Positions 21,250-31,073 of a DNA stretch of 64,000 nt are shown here, piece by piece (position 1 is the stretch's first letter; the number at the start of each line of letters is the position of its first letter). The notes under the pieces were generated by a model that was not told the origin of the DNA, made no database searches, and worked only from the letters and a program-made list of their open reading frames with translations. Made by a program: the position numbers and the translations under genes. The stretch is from Picochlorum sp. 'celeri'. Its lineage: Eukaryota; Chlorophyta; Trebouxiophyceae. Where the stretch lies: assembly GCA_010909725.1 (NCBI GenBank), contig JAACMV010000022.1:868001-932000 (forward strand), given 5' to 3'.

Positions 21250-21575
21250 TTTGTAGTTGGATGCTTCTGCCTGGGCTCTGTCAATAATTGCTCTACCATC
21301 AGCAGCAACCCCCGCAATCATCTTTACAAAAATAACTCTTTATTGTATCTCCCGATCCAAAGGGAGTTGGCCAAGTAGATGTTCAGCCTTTTTCCATTCC
21401 ATTAAAAAATTGAGGATCCAAGTAGCTTTTTATGACACATATGTAATTCTGATGTTTACAGAGTTCTTAGAAAATTAAGAAACAATACAATCAGATGAGG
21501 CACCGAGTGAACCGAACAATACCGAAAGAAAGCATGGTTCACGTGTCACTGGAGTAAGCAAGCAGCAAACTCAAC
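21250..21575. other. intergenic region between convergent genes
   Basis: 3' flanks of the acyl-CoA synthetase and the small Cys-rich gene. AT-rich, includes AATAAC/TTTATT-type words suited to 3' end formation. No gene seen. Confidence 0.5.
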
Positions 21576-21959
21576 TTACAACAAGAGTGGAACACACTCT
21601 CCCTCTGAGTCAGTGGTGTATCCGCTCTTGCATCTGTTGCAGAATGTCCACAACTGGGAGCACGTGTTGCAGTTCTTGTCTGCGCACTTGGCGCAGTTTC
21701 CAAAGTAATCAAGTCCCTTTCCCCTGCCACACTGATCCTGATTCTGCTGGATGCACTGCTGCTTGTTGCTGGACAGCTTGTATCCATCATCGCACTGTTC
21801 ACACGTCCACCTGGAAACTTTTCCATTCTTGTAAGTGGCCCTTGCGGATGCGCAGCAGGTGATGATGTTCTTGTTGTGTTGGCATGGGACTGCTGCAACA
21901 GCGGATAACACAGCCATCAGGCAGGCGAGAGCCAAGATAATTCGTCCGGAGAAAGCCAT
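21576..21959 (-). CDS. small secreted Cys-rich protein
   Basis: 127 aa from ATG 21959 (MAFSGRIILALACLMAVLSA, a clear signal peptide with AAVP cleavage region). The mature chain has about 16 Cys in CxxC/CxxCxxGY arrangement: CEQCDDGYKL, CAKCADKNCNTC, CNRCKSGYTTDSEG, ending CVPLLL. The motif order resembles one repeat block of the larger surface protein at 11183-11983, but it has no GPI-like tail, so it may be released. The frame is open upstream to 22163, but that region has no sensible protein start. No intron. Confidence 0.78.
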   Translation of the reverse strand: MAFSGRIILALACLMAVLSAVAAVPCQHNKNIITCCASARATYKNGKVSRWTCEQCDDGYKLSSNKQQCIQQNQDQCGRGKGLDYFGNCAKCADKNCNTCSQLWTFCNRCKSGYTTDSEGECVPLLL

Positions 21960-22338
21960 GTTCAGAATACTGCCCAAATGGAACAACTGCATGGCAAAAT
22001 GATTCAATAAATCATATCGAATCTGTTCTTTGTGAAACCGAAAGCGTATGGTTCTGGAAACAGTCGACGCGGCGACGGAACGCGGCCCCCACAAAGATAC
22101 CACAAAAGAGCCACATACCTTCAGATAAGTAAGCGATTGGACAAAAAGTTTGTAGCTTTTCAATCAAAAGTTCAAATATGTAACCAATCGTTTTAAAACT
22201 GATTGCGCCTCCACGGGTTGTGGGATGTGATGAAATATCCTGGAATCTCCTTCATGGGGGCGCCGGCGCCACGTATTTCCTTGTTGTCATCTGTAATGTA
22301 ATGCGGATACTATGTTGTACAATACATTATATATTTAT

Positions 22339-24279
22339 TCATTGGTTTGACAAGGATGCCCGGAAATCTCTTAATAAGTTTGCCTCGGGCTTTTCCAAAA
22401 CTAGCATGTGCATCTTCTGCACTTCATCATTGAATTCTTTCAACAACGGTACTTTTGAATTCCACAATCTGGTTCCCATGGCTTGTTGGCGAATATTTGC
22501 CACAGCCATAAGCTTTAACATACTAGTCGCAAACCATCCAGAGTATGGGGGTGCAGCGATCGAAAGAATGCCAAAAACAAGCTCACGGGAAAGCTCTGAA
22601 GCAGCATTCCTTGCCCATGGTATTGCCCAGGAGAGCACATCGCCAATATACGTTGTCTTGCAAAGATCCACCATGATTTTCACCAACCCTATTGCAGTGT
22701 CAATGCTCTGGGATGCATTGCCGGCAGTCTGCAATGCATTCTTCACAAGGTGAAATACATCCCCTCGCATGCTTGGTTGCATTTTGTTGATTGCCATCAA
22801 TAGTACTAAAAATGTGGGCTCTTTATGGATATGATATGCAGAATTCCAGTAGTCTGGAGAGAGAATCCTTTTGCGTAGCAACATTAAAATTCCGCTGGCG
22901 CAGCAGGAGGCATGCTCCAGGGACATTTCTGTTGCTGATCTCTCCTCTTCTGTCAAGAAAACATCATCCGTGGCTTTATGCGCCATTTCAATAGATGTAG
23001 AGATCGCCTTTTTCGTATCTACAAATGTTTTCTGCGAATCAAACGATTCGCAATCGTCACGTCCACCCACGGCGACGGCAAGAATATACGCATGTGCTTC
23101 TAGTGCTTCACCATGTAATCTTTTGGATGGATTAAACAAACTCCTCAGCAGCACCTCCACCATCATCGGGTGATGCAGCAATTTCACACTTGGAATGCAA
23201 TCGCTCCCTCTCGACTTGTACTGCCTGTATAATTTGATCACATCTGAGGATGGTGCAACATGACCTCCTGAGGCTGTTGCCAGAATATCTGCAATCAGAG
23301 TAGATGCTGCAAAAGATGCATCATCCGGAGGAGAGAAAAATCGAGACATTTTACAAGCAATACCATCTTTGCTTGCCATCTCCAAATCCTCACGCAACCT
23401 TTTGAATCTACATGACCATGGCTGTGACACTGCTTCAAGCTGTGTCAAGACCTGTCGAACATGCAGGTATCCAGTCACATTAGAGAAAGCCCCATGTTGA
23501 ATGAGTCTGCTCAACTCCTTTAATCTCTCTGTATCATTTGTTGAAGCAATTGCTCTCAACCGCACCATCAATATGCGATGAAATACTCCAAAATAACTGG
23601 ACAAATCAACTCCCTGACTTGCAACCTCTTCATCCCTTCCAGGCTGCATGAGGATCTTTTGCACGGCAAATGTCAGCAAAAGACAATTTTGATGTCTAAA
23701 AGACAAATCATATATCAGGCTCCGGCCATCAGCGTCCTCGATCAAAGAATTGAGCCACATTGGTGCCCCACTTCCACCAGAACTAAAAATCCCAGAAAAA
23801 ATGGACGGTTTGAACTTTTCCAAAGCCAGCTGCCTCAAATACGCAGCCTCATCAAACTGATGCTTCACAGGTTTTGCTATTGATGGTTCATCATCCTTAT
23901 TCGCAGCATACCGAGCCCCCTCCTCCTCCTGATCCTCCTCCTCCTCAACAAAGCGCAACCAACTGCACAACAACGACCCCATCTGTGCATAGCCGACATA
24001 CCCATCACTCAAATACTCGACCGCCTGGGAAGCATTTCCATTCTGCCGAAGATACTCTCCAAGCGTAGACAATACCCCTGGCTCTAGAACAGCATCAGTT
24101 TTCCTAAGAGCAACTTCTAATTCGTTCAGCACACGTGCAGCCGAGTCATTCCCGGCACCATCTCCACTAGTAGTTGGATTCGTATCCTGACCATTATTAT
24201 TCTGTCGATCAGGGACCGAGCTACGATCACTCTCCTCCGAAAACACTGGCATGTCGCCAGCAGATATGGACCCTGACAT
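22339..24279 (-). CDS. NELFCD: NELF-C/D (TH1) negative elongation factor subunit
   Basis: 646 aa from ATG 24279. NELF pauses RNA polymerase II near promoters in animals and some protists. The N-terminus is acidic and disordered. The helical core then follows the TH1 order: LEPGVLSTLGEYLRQNGNAS with AVEYLSDGYVGYAQMGSLLCSW (family: EPSIF-x-x-L-x-x-Y ... Q-L-L-S-E-N-Y-x-A-V-A-Q), APMWLNSLIEDADGRSLIY, LHGEALEAHAYILAVAVG, SRELVFGILSIAAPPYSGWF (family: V-T-E-V-L-D-V-I-A-P-P-Y-T-S-D-F) and a final LLKEFNDEV. Similarity is spread over the full length, which argues against chance. Land plants are generally considered to lack NELF, so this bears on the lineage. No intron. Confidence 0.78.
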   Translation of the reverse strand: MSGSISAGDMPVFSEESDRSSVPDRQNNNGQDTNPTTSGDGAGNDSAARVLNELEVALRKTDAVLEPGVLSTLGEYLRQNGNASQAVEYLSDGYVGYAQMGSLLCSWLRFVEEEEDQEEEGARYAANKDDEPSIAKPVKHQFDEAAYLRQLALEKFKPSIFSGIFSSGGSGAPMWLNSLIEDADGRSLIYDLSFRHQNCLLLTFAVQKILMQPGRDEEVASQGVDLSSYFGVFHRILMVRLRAIASTNDTERLKELSRLIQHGAFSNVTGYLHVRQVLTQLEAVSQPWSCRFKRLREDLEMASKDGIACKMSRFFSPPDDASFAASTLIADILATASGGHVAPSSDVIKLYRQYKSRGSDCIPSVKLLHHPMMVEVLLRSLFNPSKRLHGEALEAHAYILAVAVGGRDDCESFDSQKTFVDTKKAISTSIEMAHKATDDVFLTEEERSATEMSLEHASCCASGILMLLRKRILSPDYWNSAYHIHKEPTFLVLLMAINKMQPSMRGDVFHLVKNALQTAGNASQSIDTAIGLVKIMVDLCKTTYIGDVLSWAIPWARNAASELSRELVFGILSIAAPPYSGWFATSMLKLMAVANIRQQAMGTRLWNSKVPLLKEFNDEVQKMHMLVLEKPEANLLRDFRASLSNQ

Positions 24280-24513
24280 TTCTCCACTATCCCTCCTTCT
24301 ACTGGGCAGAAATGACAAAATACATGAATGATTTTATTATTATGCTTGAGATGTGGATGCTCCACGCAGCTAATGCGACCTTGTGTGTTCAAAATCCTTT
24401 GAGCCTAGGTGTTCTAATCAAGGAATATTTGTATCCCACATAGAGTTCCTCCGAAAGCATGTTCATCCTGATTTATATATATTATTACACTGATATGTCC
24501 ACTGAATGCACTC

Positions 24514-27499
24514 ATGGGCAGGGAATTGAATGCTGAGCGAGCATATAAGCTTCAACTGCTCGAGAGTTTGGTAGAGCAGCGCAGGCGAGATGGTTCTCGT
24601 TCGAGGCAGCCACGTCGTCATATTATTGGACTGACGGATAGTGAAGAGGAAGAGGACGATGTGGAACGGGAGACGGTGCGTGGATCGAGTGAGGCTACGC
24701 AACTGCCTGTCAGTTCAGGACAAGGAGAGCGGGCTGGTGCTTCTTCGTGCGGTGATGATCTTGTCCACGGGCTCGAGAATCTTAGTCTTACAAAGAAGGA
24801 GACACATGCGCCGTCCACAAGACAGGATACTGCCCCCCAGGGTGACATGTGTCAAGAAGAATGTTTGAAAATGGGGAATGAGTGTGATTTGTTGCCTGAT
24901 CAGATTACTGGTCGATTTTTTCCTCATCAAAAAGTTGGATTTCAATGGCTTATTGGTCTGTACAAGGTGTCTTCGGGGGGGATTTTAGCTGATGATATGG
25001 GGCTGGGGAAGACATTCCAAGTGTCAGCATTCATCACTGCTCTGTTGAGGAATCGATTGGCTTCACGTGTGCTCGTATTGGCGCCAAAAACGCTGATTCA
25101 GGCGTGGAAGAAGGAATTTGGTATATGTGGTACATCTGATAGGACAATCGAGTACGAAGGGGATGCAAAGAGGAAAAAGCACAAGATGGAGTTGATGGTG
25201 AACAATGGTGGGGTTATGATTGCAACATACGGGATGGTGCAGCATAATGTTGAGCAGTTGAGGGGTGAGGATTGTAGTTCATATGATGAAGATGATGGTC
25301 CATTGTGGGACGTTGTTATTATGGATGAGGGGCATAAGTTGAAGAATAGAAAGGCTCAGTTGAGAATGAAGATTGATTCTTTGCCAGCAAAGATGAGACT
25401 GGTCATCACTGGTACGCCGATTCAAAATAATTTGATGGAACTGCATTCTCTTTTTCAATTAGTTTGCCCAGAATTGCTTGGATCTACGCGAGAATTCAAA
25501 GAAATGTTTGAGAAACCCATTGAAAAGGGTGCTGATAAGCATGCTTCCCGGAGAGAATTGGAGGAGGCTGCAATTGTGTCAGAGTCTCTACGGAAAACGT
25601 ATGCACCTTACATGTTAAGACGAACAAAAGAAGAGGTCTTTGGTAAAGCATCGGGTGAAGCGGGATCATTGTCAAGGAAGAAGGACATTGTTGTGTGGTT
25701 GACACTCACAGAAAACCAAAGAAAGTTGTACAAGGCATTCCTGGAGTCTGAATCTGTCGCAGCGGTGTTGAATAAGACGTCTTCGGCGTTAGCGTCTCTC
25801 ACAGTTTTGAAAAAGATTTGCGATCATCCAGCATTACTGTCTGAAAATGCTCAGGATGCCATCTTAGAATCCCAAAATCAGGGGTTGAATTTTAGTGATT
25901 TAGAGACAACAGTGAGCGTCAAAAAGTCCTTTGATGCCATGAGACAGAGCTTCGAGTGGAAGAGTGTTTTGCAGGATATGCATGCATCAGCCTCTGAGGC
26001 ATCATGCAAAAGTATTTTTGTCATGAATCTGCTTCGTCGCTTGGTGGCCCAGAATCATAGAACCTTGATTTTCAGTCAGTCGAAAGTCATGCTTGATATT
26101 TTGGAAACAGCAATTAAAGATCAAAGATGGAGATTTTGTCGGATCGATGGATCTATTGTCTCTGCTGAGGAAAGGCAAATGCGGGTTGATACTTTTCAAA
26201 ACGAATCCATCCCAGTGTTCCTGCTCACTTCTCAGGTTGGGGGGCTGGGCCTGACCTTGACCGCAGCAGATAGAGTCATGTACGGTTGTTTGATATTTTG
26301 TCACTGAACACTGATAAGAGATTCGATTGTTGTTTCTGATCTTGTCCATACATTGTGTCTGTAGAATTGTGGATCCTTCTTGGAATCCCTCTGTTGATTC
26401 ACAGTCAGTTGACAGAGCCTACAGGATTGGCCAGACCAAAGATGTGCTTGTGTATCGACTGATTAGCTGTGGAACCGTAGAAGACAAGATTTATAGAAAA
26501 CAGGTTTTCAAGGGAGCCTTATTTCGAGCTGGAACTGAGTCAGGAGAACAAAGCAGGTATTTCTCCGTCTCAGATTTGAAGGACCTCTTTAGTCTGGATC
26601 AACAAGAAGCAAGACACAGTAGTACACAAAAGCATCTAGAAAATCTCCATGGTCACCAACGACAGCTATCTGCGGAGATGAAAGAAGAAATTGACAGCCT
26701 TAAAGAGATGGGCCAGTTTGTTGGTGTGTCAGATCATGATTTGTTATACTCTGAGAAGGCATCCGTCCCATCTGAGATTTTATCAAAAGCTGAAATTTTT
26801 CAATCACAGACACCTCCTGTCAGGGCTAAGAATGTAAAGACTGGTGGGACGTCTCGCCCCTCCAAAGCCTGGACTGGAGATGGAGATATTTCCTCCATGT
26901 TTGAGAAAGCACTCTCTCTGACAAATAATTCATATGATTCTCACCGTATCGCCTTTGAACAGCCTACTGAAAGGTCAAAAATCCTTGCTGATTTAGAAAA
27001 ACAACAGAAACTCTTGGAAAATTCCACTCTTTTGGCTTCCCTGAGTGATCGTGGAGCAAAGATTCAACGCAAAATGGAAGAACTAGAAGAAAAGCTCAAA
27101 AGAGTTGATGACAGTGCATCCATGATTGGGACACCCGATAATTCATCCCCGCAAGTATATCAATCAAAGATTGCTTCACAAATTGAGACTCCGCAGATGC
27201 TTGGACGTGTGAAGGAGGAGGTGAACCAGGCAAAGCCATTGGAGCAGCATGACATTGACCTAGGACCCAGGACATTCCAGACGAGCGTGAGCAAGGAGAG
27301 GGAAATACGATTGAAGAATGCAGTGAAACGCAACAAAAAGGAACTCTACAATAAAGCCAAGGAACTTGAGAAACTCATCAATGAGGGTGGGCAAGGACGA
27401 AGTGAGTTGAAGAAAGAAGTCGAAGCCTTGCTCCAACGCTTTGTTAGCAGCAAGCAAGAACTCCAGCAAGAACTTCTCCAAGCAAACCATCATCAATGA
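24514..27499 (+). CDS. ERCC6L/PICH-like SNF2 DNA translocase
   Basis: 966 aa. Exons 24514-26279 and 26365-27499; an 85-bp intron (GTACGG...CTGTAG) splits helicase motif V/VI: ADRVI joins IVDPSWNPSVDSQSVDRAYR. SNF2 ATPase motifs: I DDMGLGKT, II DEGHKLKN, III LVITGTPIQNNLMELHSL, IV RTLIFSQSKVMLDI, V QVGGLGLTLTAADRV, VI DRAYRIGQTKDV. The block DLKDLFSLDQ after the helicase and a Ser/Gln-rich C-terminal region with predicted coiled coil (KNAVKRNKKELYNKAKELEK) resemble ERCC6L/PICH, which resolves anaphase DNA bridges, or plant CHR24. Subfamily name is an inference; SNF2 identity is certain. Its intron is unusual here in lying far into the gene. Confidence 0.9.
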
Positions 27500-27681
27500 T
27501 ATCATCTTACATATACGCCAACTGTATTTATGAAAACACATGAAACAAGAAAAAGAAACATGGAAAAAGTGATATGTATATACTACACACATATGCTGGT
27601 CTCCTTGGAAATGACCAAAAATGTCGACAAAATTGTACAAGACGACATGCATCTCTATCAAAGGCTCAAAATCATTCTCTT

Positions 27682-28698
27682 TTACGAGTCTACAAGGTCA
27701 GAAGAAGGCTCATTCTTACGCCGAAATGCTCTCAATTCATCCCTCAATCTTGCTGCTTCCTCAAAGCGTTGGTCCTCAAGCGCTGTCTCGATAGCAATCA
27801 CAAGAGAAAGGGATCTATCAGATGCCAAGAGTTTATCAATGACATCTCGGAGCTTCGTGGCATCTTCAAAGCGCTCCTCTGCAATTGCCAACTGCAGCTG
27901 CAACTTGTGCATCATAGTTGGGTCATTATACAATAAAATCTCCTCCTTGCACGACCTGATGATCTCATTATGCTGTTTCAGTAACGCTCTATCTGTTTCA
28001 GAGCCATGCAAGGTAAATGGACTACCGCCTTGCTTTTCATGGCTCTGCCCAGGGTGAGCCATTTTGGCAGCCACATCCTTGTTCACATAAATCGGCACAT
28101 GAAATCGCGCAGCCATATTAATCGCATCCGAGGGCCGCGAATCAACATCAAATTCTTCTTCTTCTTCAGTGTCACCCTCGCCACTCAACAGGTGAATTCT
28201 TGCATGGTAAATATTCCCAACGAGCGCCGTAATCCTCACCTTGGTCACTCGATATCCCATGATATCTATCAAATTTTTCAACAAATCATGTGTCCCAGGG
28301 CGAGGCAGATTTCTCTTGTGAATTTCTTTGATCAATGCACCACATTCATACTCCCCAATATACACTGGAAGAATACTGTTCTGTCCATCTTTCAACTTTA
28401 GAAAAATCACATTCCCTTGGCCCTCTGCTGTCCTCACTTCACTGATCTCTGCCTCATGGTACATACTAATATCGAATTGAGACCCATCTCCTCCAGCCTT
28501 GACCTTGAAACAATCCTGTGTACTATGGCGCCGCCCCACATACAGCCGCTTTGGATGTCCATCCCACCACCTCCACGCATCCTGACCCTTCTTGACCATC
28601 ACAGCAGTCCTTGTGTCTTTCAGGCACACCGTAGGACATTTTCCTACCAACGTAAGCTTTGCTGTACTGAAAGCAACAGAGCAACAACACGTCATCAT
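27682..28698 (-). CDS. bifunctional nuclease domain (DUF151/BBD) protein with UVR-like tail
   Basis: 338 aa from ATG 28698. The bifunctional nuclease (BFN) domain spans about residues 85-230: VIFLKLKDGQNSILPVYIGEYECGAL, a turn, YRVTKVRITALVGNIYHARI and the conserved DSRPSDAINMAARFHVPIYVN. Residues about 255-335 contain repeated ERFEDATKLRDVIDKL / QRFEEAARLRDELRAF units, the UVR-type coiled pair seen in plant BBD proteins. Plant BBD proteins have RNase/DNase activity and act in defence responses; bacterial DUF151 is found mostly in phototrophs and actinobacteria. The first about 60 residues are Ser/Thr/Lys rich with hardly any acidic residues, like a plastid transit peptide. Supports a photosynthetic lineage. 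Confidence 0.9.
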   Translation of the reverse strand: MMTCCCSVAFSTAKLTLVGKCPTVCLKDTRTAVMVKKGQDAWRWWDGHPKRLYVGRRHSTQDCFKVKAGGDGSQFDISMYHEAEISEVRTAEGQGNVIFLKLKDGQNSILPVYIGEYECGALIKEIHKRNLPRPGTHDLLKNLIDIMGYRVTKVRITALVGNIYHARIHLLSGEGDTEEEEEFDVDSRPSDAINMAARFHVPIYVNKDVAAKMAHPGQSHEKQGGSPFTLHGSETDRALLKQHNEIIRSCKEEILLYNDPTMMHKLQLQLAIAEERFEDATKLRDVIDKLLASDRSLSLVIAIETALEDQRFEEAARLRDELRAFRRKNEPSSDLVDS

Positions 28699-29471
28699 AT
28701 CTGTCAAATCAAGCTACCGCCGTTGGGAGAAGAGCAAATAATATTAAGTATTCTAGCCCTTGCACAAATCTTCCACAAACCCAGGGTTTTGATGTATCCT
28801 ACAGAGAAATATATCTAAAGTAAATTTCACCATGTTGCACCATATGCCCCAGCATGTTCCCAACACGACAGAGTGTCGGAGGTGTCGGAATTCCAACTAC
28901 TGACCCTGTCGACCCTACCATACATGCTTTCTCTGACCCATTATGTATACCCAAGAAGCCATACTCAGTATAAGGCTTTAGTAGTAGGTCAGAGAAATGC
29001 GAGATACAGAAAAGTCGTCAAGGGTATGGTGACAGCCAGTCTGGGACTCTTGGATCCACAAGAAACACGATACTTTGTTGCACTAGAGGTCATGGTGCGA
29101 CATACCTATATAATATGTAATCTATAACTCTTTTCTATGTGAATTAATGGGTCAAATGACTATGAATTGAGTTTCTCACGTCAGCATGGAATCGCAAGAT
29201 TTGCTGTTGTTAAATTCCTCGGGACGGAATTAAAAATATTTTCCCAGCAAGAAATGCTTACCGTCTCTATATACAGATACACTACCGTTGAAATCAAGAT
29301 TAGTATTATTTATATTTGATACAAGATCCCAGGTTCTGAATGGTTTGCCGTGAATCGTGGAGGATGCCGGGTTTTTTGGTGGTTGGCCTGTGACAACAGT
29401 GCATGTTCTTCCTGCTTTTTTCCATCTAGAAATGTGCCGAATCGATTGATGAAACAAAGAATAAGTTTTTG
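28699..29471. other. intergenic region with one doubtful small ORF
   Basis: Divergent interval between the BBD gene and the NEMP-like gene. Plus-strand frame 28921-29127 from ATG codes for 68 residues (ALVVGQRNARYRKVVKGMVT in the middle) with no recognised family, and an overlapping ATG at 28854 opens 39 codons in another frame. They may be pieces of one spliced small gene. No other feature seen in 29130-29471. Confidence 0.35.
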
Positions 29472-31010
29472 ATGATGAGATGTTACAGACTGCCTGTTTG
29501 GGTGGTTGTATTACTCGTGTCAACGACAATTCTGACGCTGCAAGCCCAGGTACAAGGCTGTTCCAGCAGCAAAGATGCTCACAATCTCCTTCTAGTTACA
29601 GTAGTAGAGGATGATCATCCGGCGTTGAATCGGGTATTTGGTGCTCTGGTTTTGAAGATGGCAAGGTCATTCTCTCCTCGATATGCACGGGTGGCGTGTT
29701 ATAGGCAACCAGGGCATGTGGTGGAGTCTCGAGTGTATCTTGGTTCGTCAGAAGAGCAGGTGCTGGATAGATTTGACCGTGGTTCGTACGAATGGTGTGG
29801 AATGGGATATATGATGAATAAAACGATGCGGCATGGTAGGAGAACGGCTCGTCGAGCAAGCACAGATGATGAAGGAAGTAGCATGGCCTTATTCTGTGAG
29901 GCTACTCTTCCTGTTGTGTGTAGTCAGTGTGTTGTAGGAGTGGATGTGTTGAATGGTCGTCGAAGCCTCCTGGATGGGTATGGATTAAAGCGGATGAAAT
30001 TGTTGGATAGAAATCAGGAAGGTGGGGACCAATGGCAGATTCGTGTTCAACGCCATGGTGGTGATGATGGTTCATCGTTCCAGGAAGAGTATCGAAACAC
30101 GTGTATTGTGGAGGATGTGAAGCGGTTTTCTATATACAGATTAGGAGTATGGGTTTTTGGTGCATGTATTGTGTCGTTTGCACCCATACTGAGCAAATCG
30201 ACGTCTTTCAGGCTCACTGGAGGATCCCTGGCGTTTGTCATACTGTCTGGTGTATTTCTCTTGTATATTGTGTGGAAGAATGTTCCTCAGAAAAAGGCCA
30301 TCCTGTCATCATTCGTGCTTTTTGGTAGTGCTTTGATTGGATGTATCAAGTTCTTTGGGATGAATATATCGTCGATATTGAGTAACCCCCTGTACTCTTC
30401 CCTCCTCGCGGCATACTTGGTTGCTAGTGGTCTCGTGGGTGCAGCAATCACATATTATTTCAATGATGAGTCGAATGAGAAGTTGAGCACGCTGTTGAAG
30501 GTAGCATTGCAAATGTTTGGGGTGTTTATGATGTATATGAGCACGACTTCTCCTGAGGCTGCTGTGCTGTTGATTTGCTTGTGGATGGTGTACCAGAGTG
30601 GTGTGATGCCAAGGATTTGGAAACATCGGGTAGGCAGGGGGCTGACACTGCGAGCTTCTCAGGATGTCGTCGATACTCGTGCTGAAGAAAATGGAGAATC
30701 TCCTCTTCACCCCTCAGGTATTGCCGCGAGGACTCCAGAGACGTGGGATGGAAAATCCCCTGGCCGTTCAGAGACACCAGGTACTCCTACAGTTTTCCGT
30801 GTGTCCACAGTCACTCTTCCTCCAACGCCCGAGGATTTCACAGATCAACAAAATTTGCACGAGTTAGTACAGCGAGGTAAAATTCTGAATGTGGAGACGG
30901 ATAGGGCAATCGCAATCGGAAAGGGAACATATAATACATTGTTCATGAAAGGGTATGAGGTTGATTTTGAAAAGGGAACCATTACCCCTCCAGATAAAAA
31001 GACAAGATAG
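29472..31010 (+). CDS. NEMP/TMEM194-like (PNET2-like) nuclear envelope membrane protein
   Basis: 512 aa from ATG 29472. Signal peptide-like start (WVVVLLVSTTILTLQAQVQG), a luminal domain of about 200 residues with Cys pairs, then five or so transmembrane helices from residue about 225 (LGVWVFGACIVSFAPILSKS, FRLTGGSLAFVILSGVFLLY, a Lys loop, LLAAYLVASGLVGAAITYYF, LLKVALQMFGVFMMYMST) and a Ser/Pro-rich nucleoplasmic tail ending in an ordered block (LHELVQRGKILNVETDRAI). The order SAP-x-L-S-x-S-x-x-F-x-x-x-x-G then long membrane pack fits NEMP1/PNET2, inner nuclear membrane proteins. Family match is by layout and a few motifs, not by strong identity. No intron. It ends 64 bases from the convergent CRSH gene. 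Confidence 0.65.
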   Translation: MMRCYRLPVWVVVLLVSTTILTLQAQVQGCSSSKDAHNLLLVTVVEDDHPALNRVFGALVLKMARSFSPRYARVACYRQPGHVVESRVYLGSSEEQVLDRFDRGSYEWCGMGYMMNKTMRHGRRTARRASTDDEGSSMALFCEATLPVVCSQCVVGVDVLNGRRSLLDGYGLKRMKLLDRNQEGGDQWQIRVQRHGGDDGSSFQEEYRNTCIVEDVKRFSIYRLGVWVFGACIVSFAPILSKSTSFRLTGGSLAFVILSGVFLLYIVWKNVPQKKAILSSFVLFGSALIGCIKFFGMNISSILSNPLYSSLLAAYLVASGLVGAAITYYFNDESNEKLSTLLKVALQMFGVFMMYMSTTSPEAAVLLICLWMVYQSGVMPRIWKHRVGRGLTLRASQDVVDTRAEENGESPLHPSGIAARTPETWDGKSPGRSETPGTPTVFRVSTVTLPPTPEDFTDQQNLHELVQRGKILNVETDRAIAIGKGTYNTLFMKGYEVDFEKGTITPPDKKTR

Positions 31011-31073
31011 AAAGATTACATGAATACTGATGAAATATACATTTGTTAGTTTTATTCTTCTGGCAATAAAATG

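Noticed and set aside
28854..29127. possible two-exon small gene joining MFPTRQSVGGVG to QRNARYRKVVKG
   Set aside because: The intron would be only about 43 bp and lacks the TGYAG acceptor seen elsewhere; kept only as a doubtful ORF in the gap entry.
29230..29529. minus-strand ORF of 99 codons with a Ser/Arg-rich start
   Set aside because: It overlaps the signal peptide region of the well-supported NEMP-like gene and has no domain.
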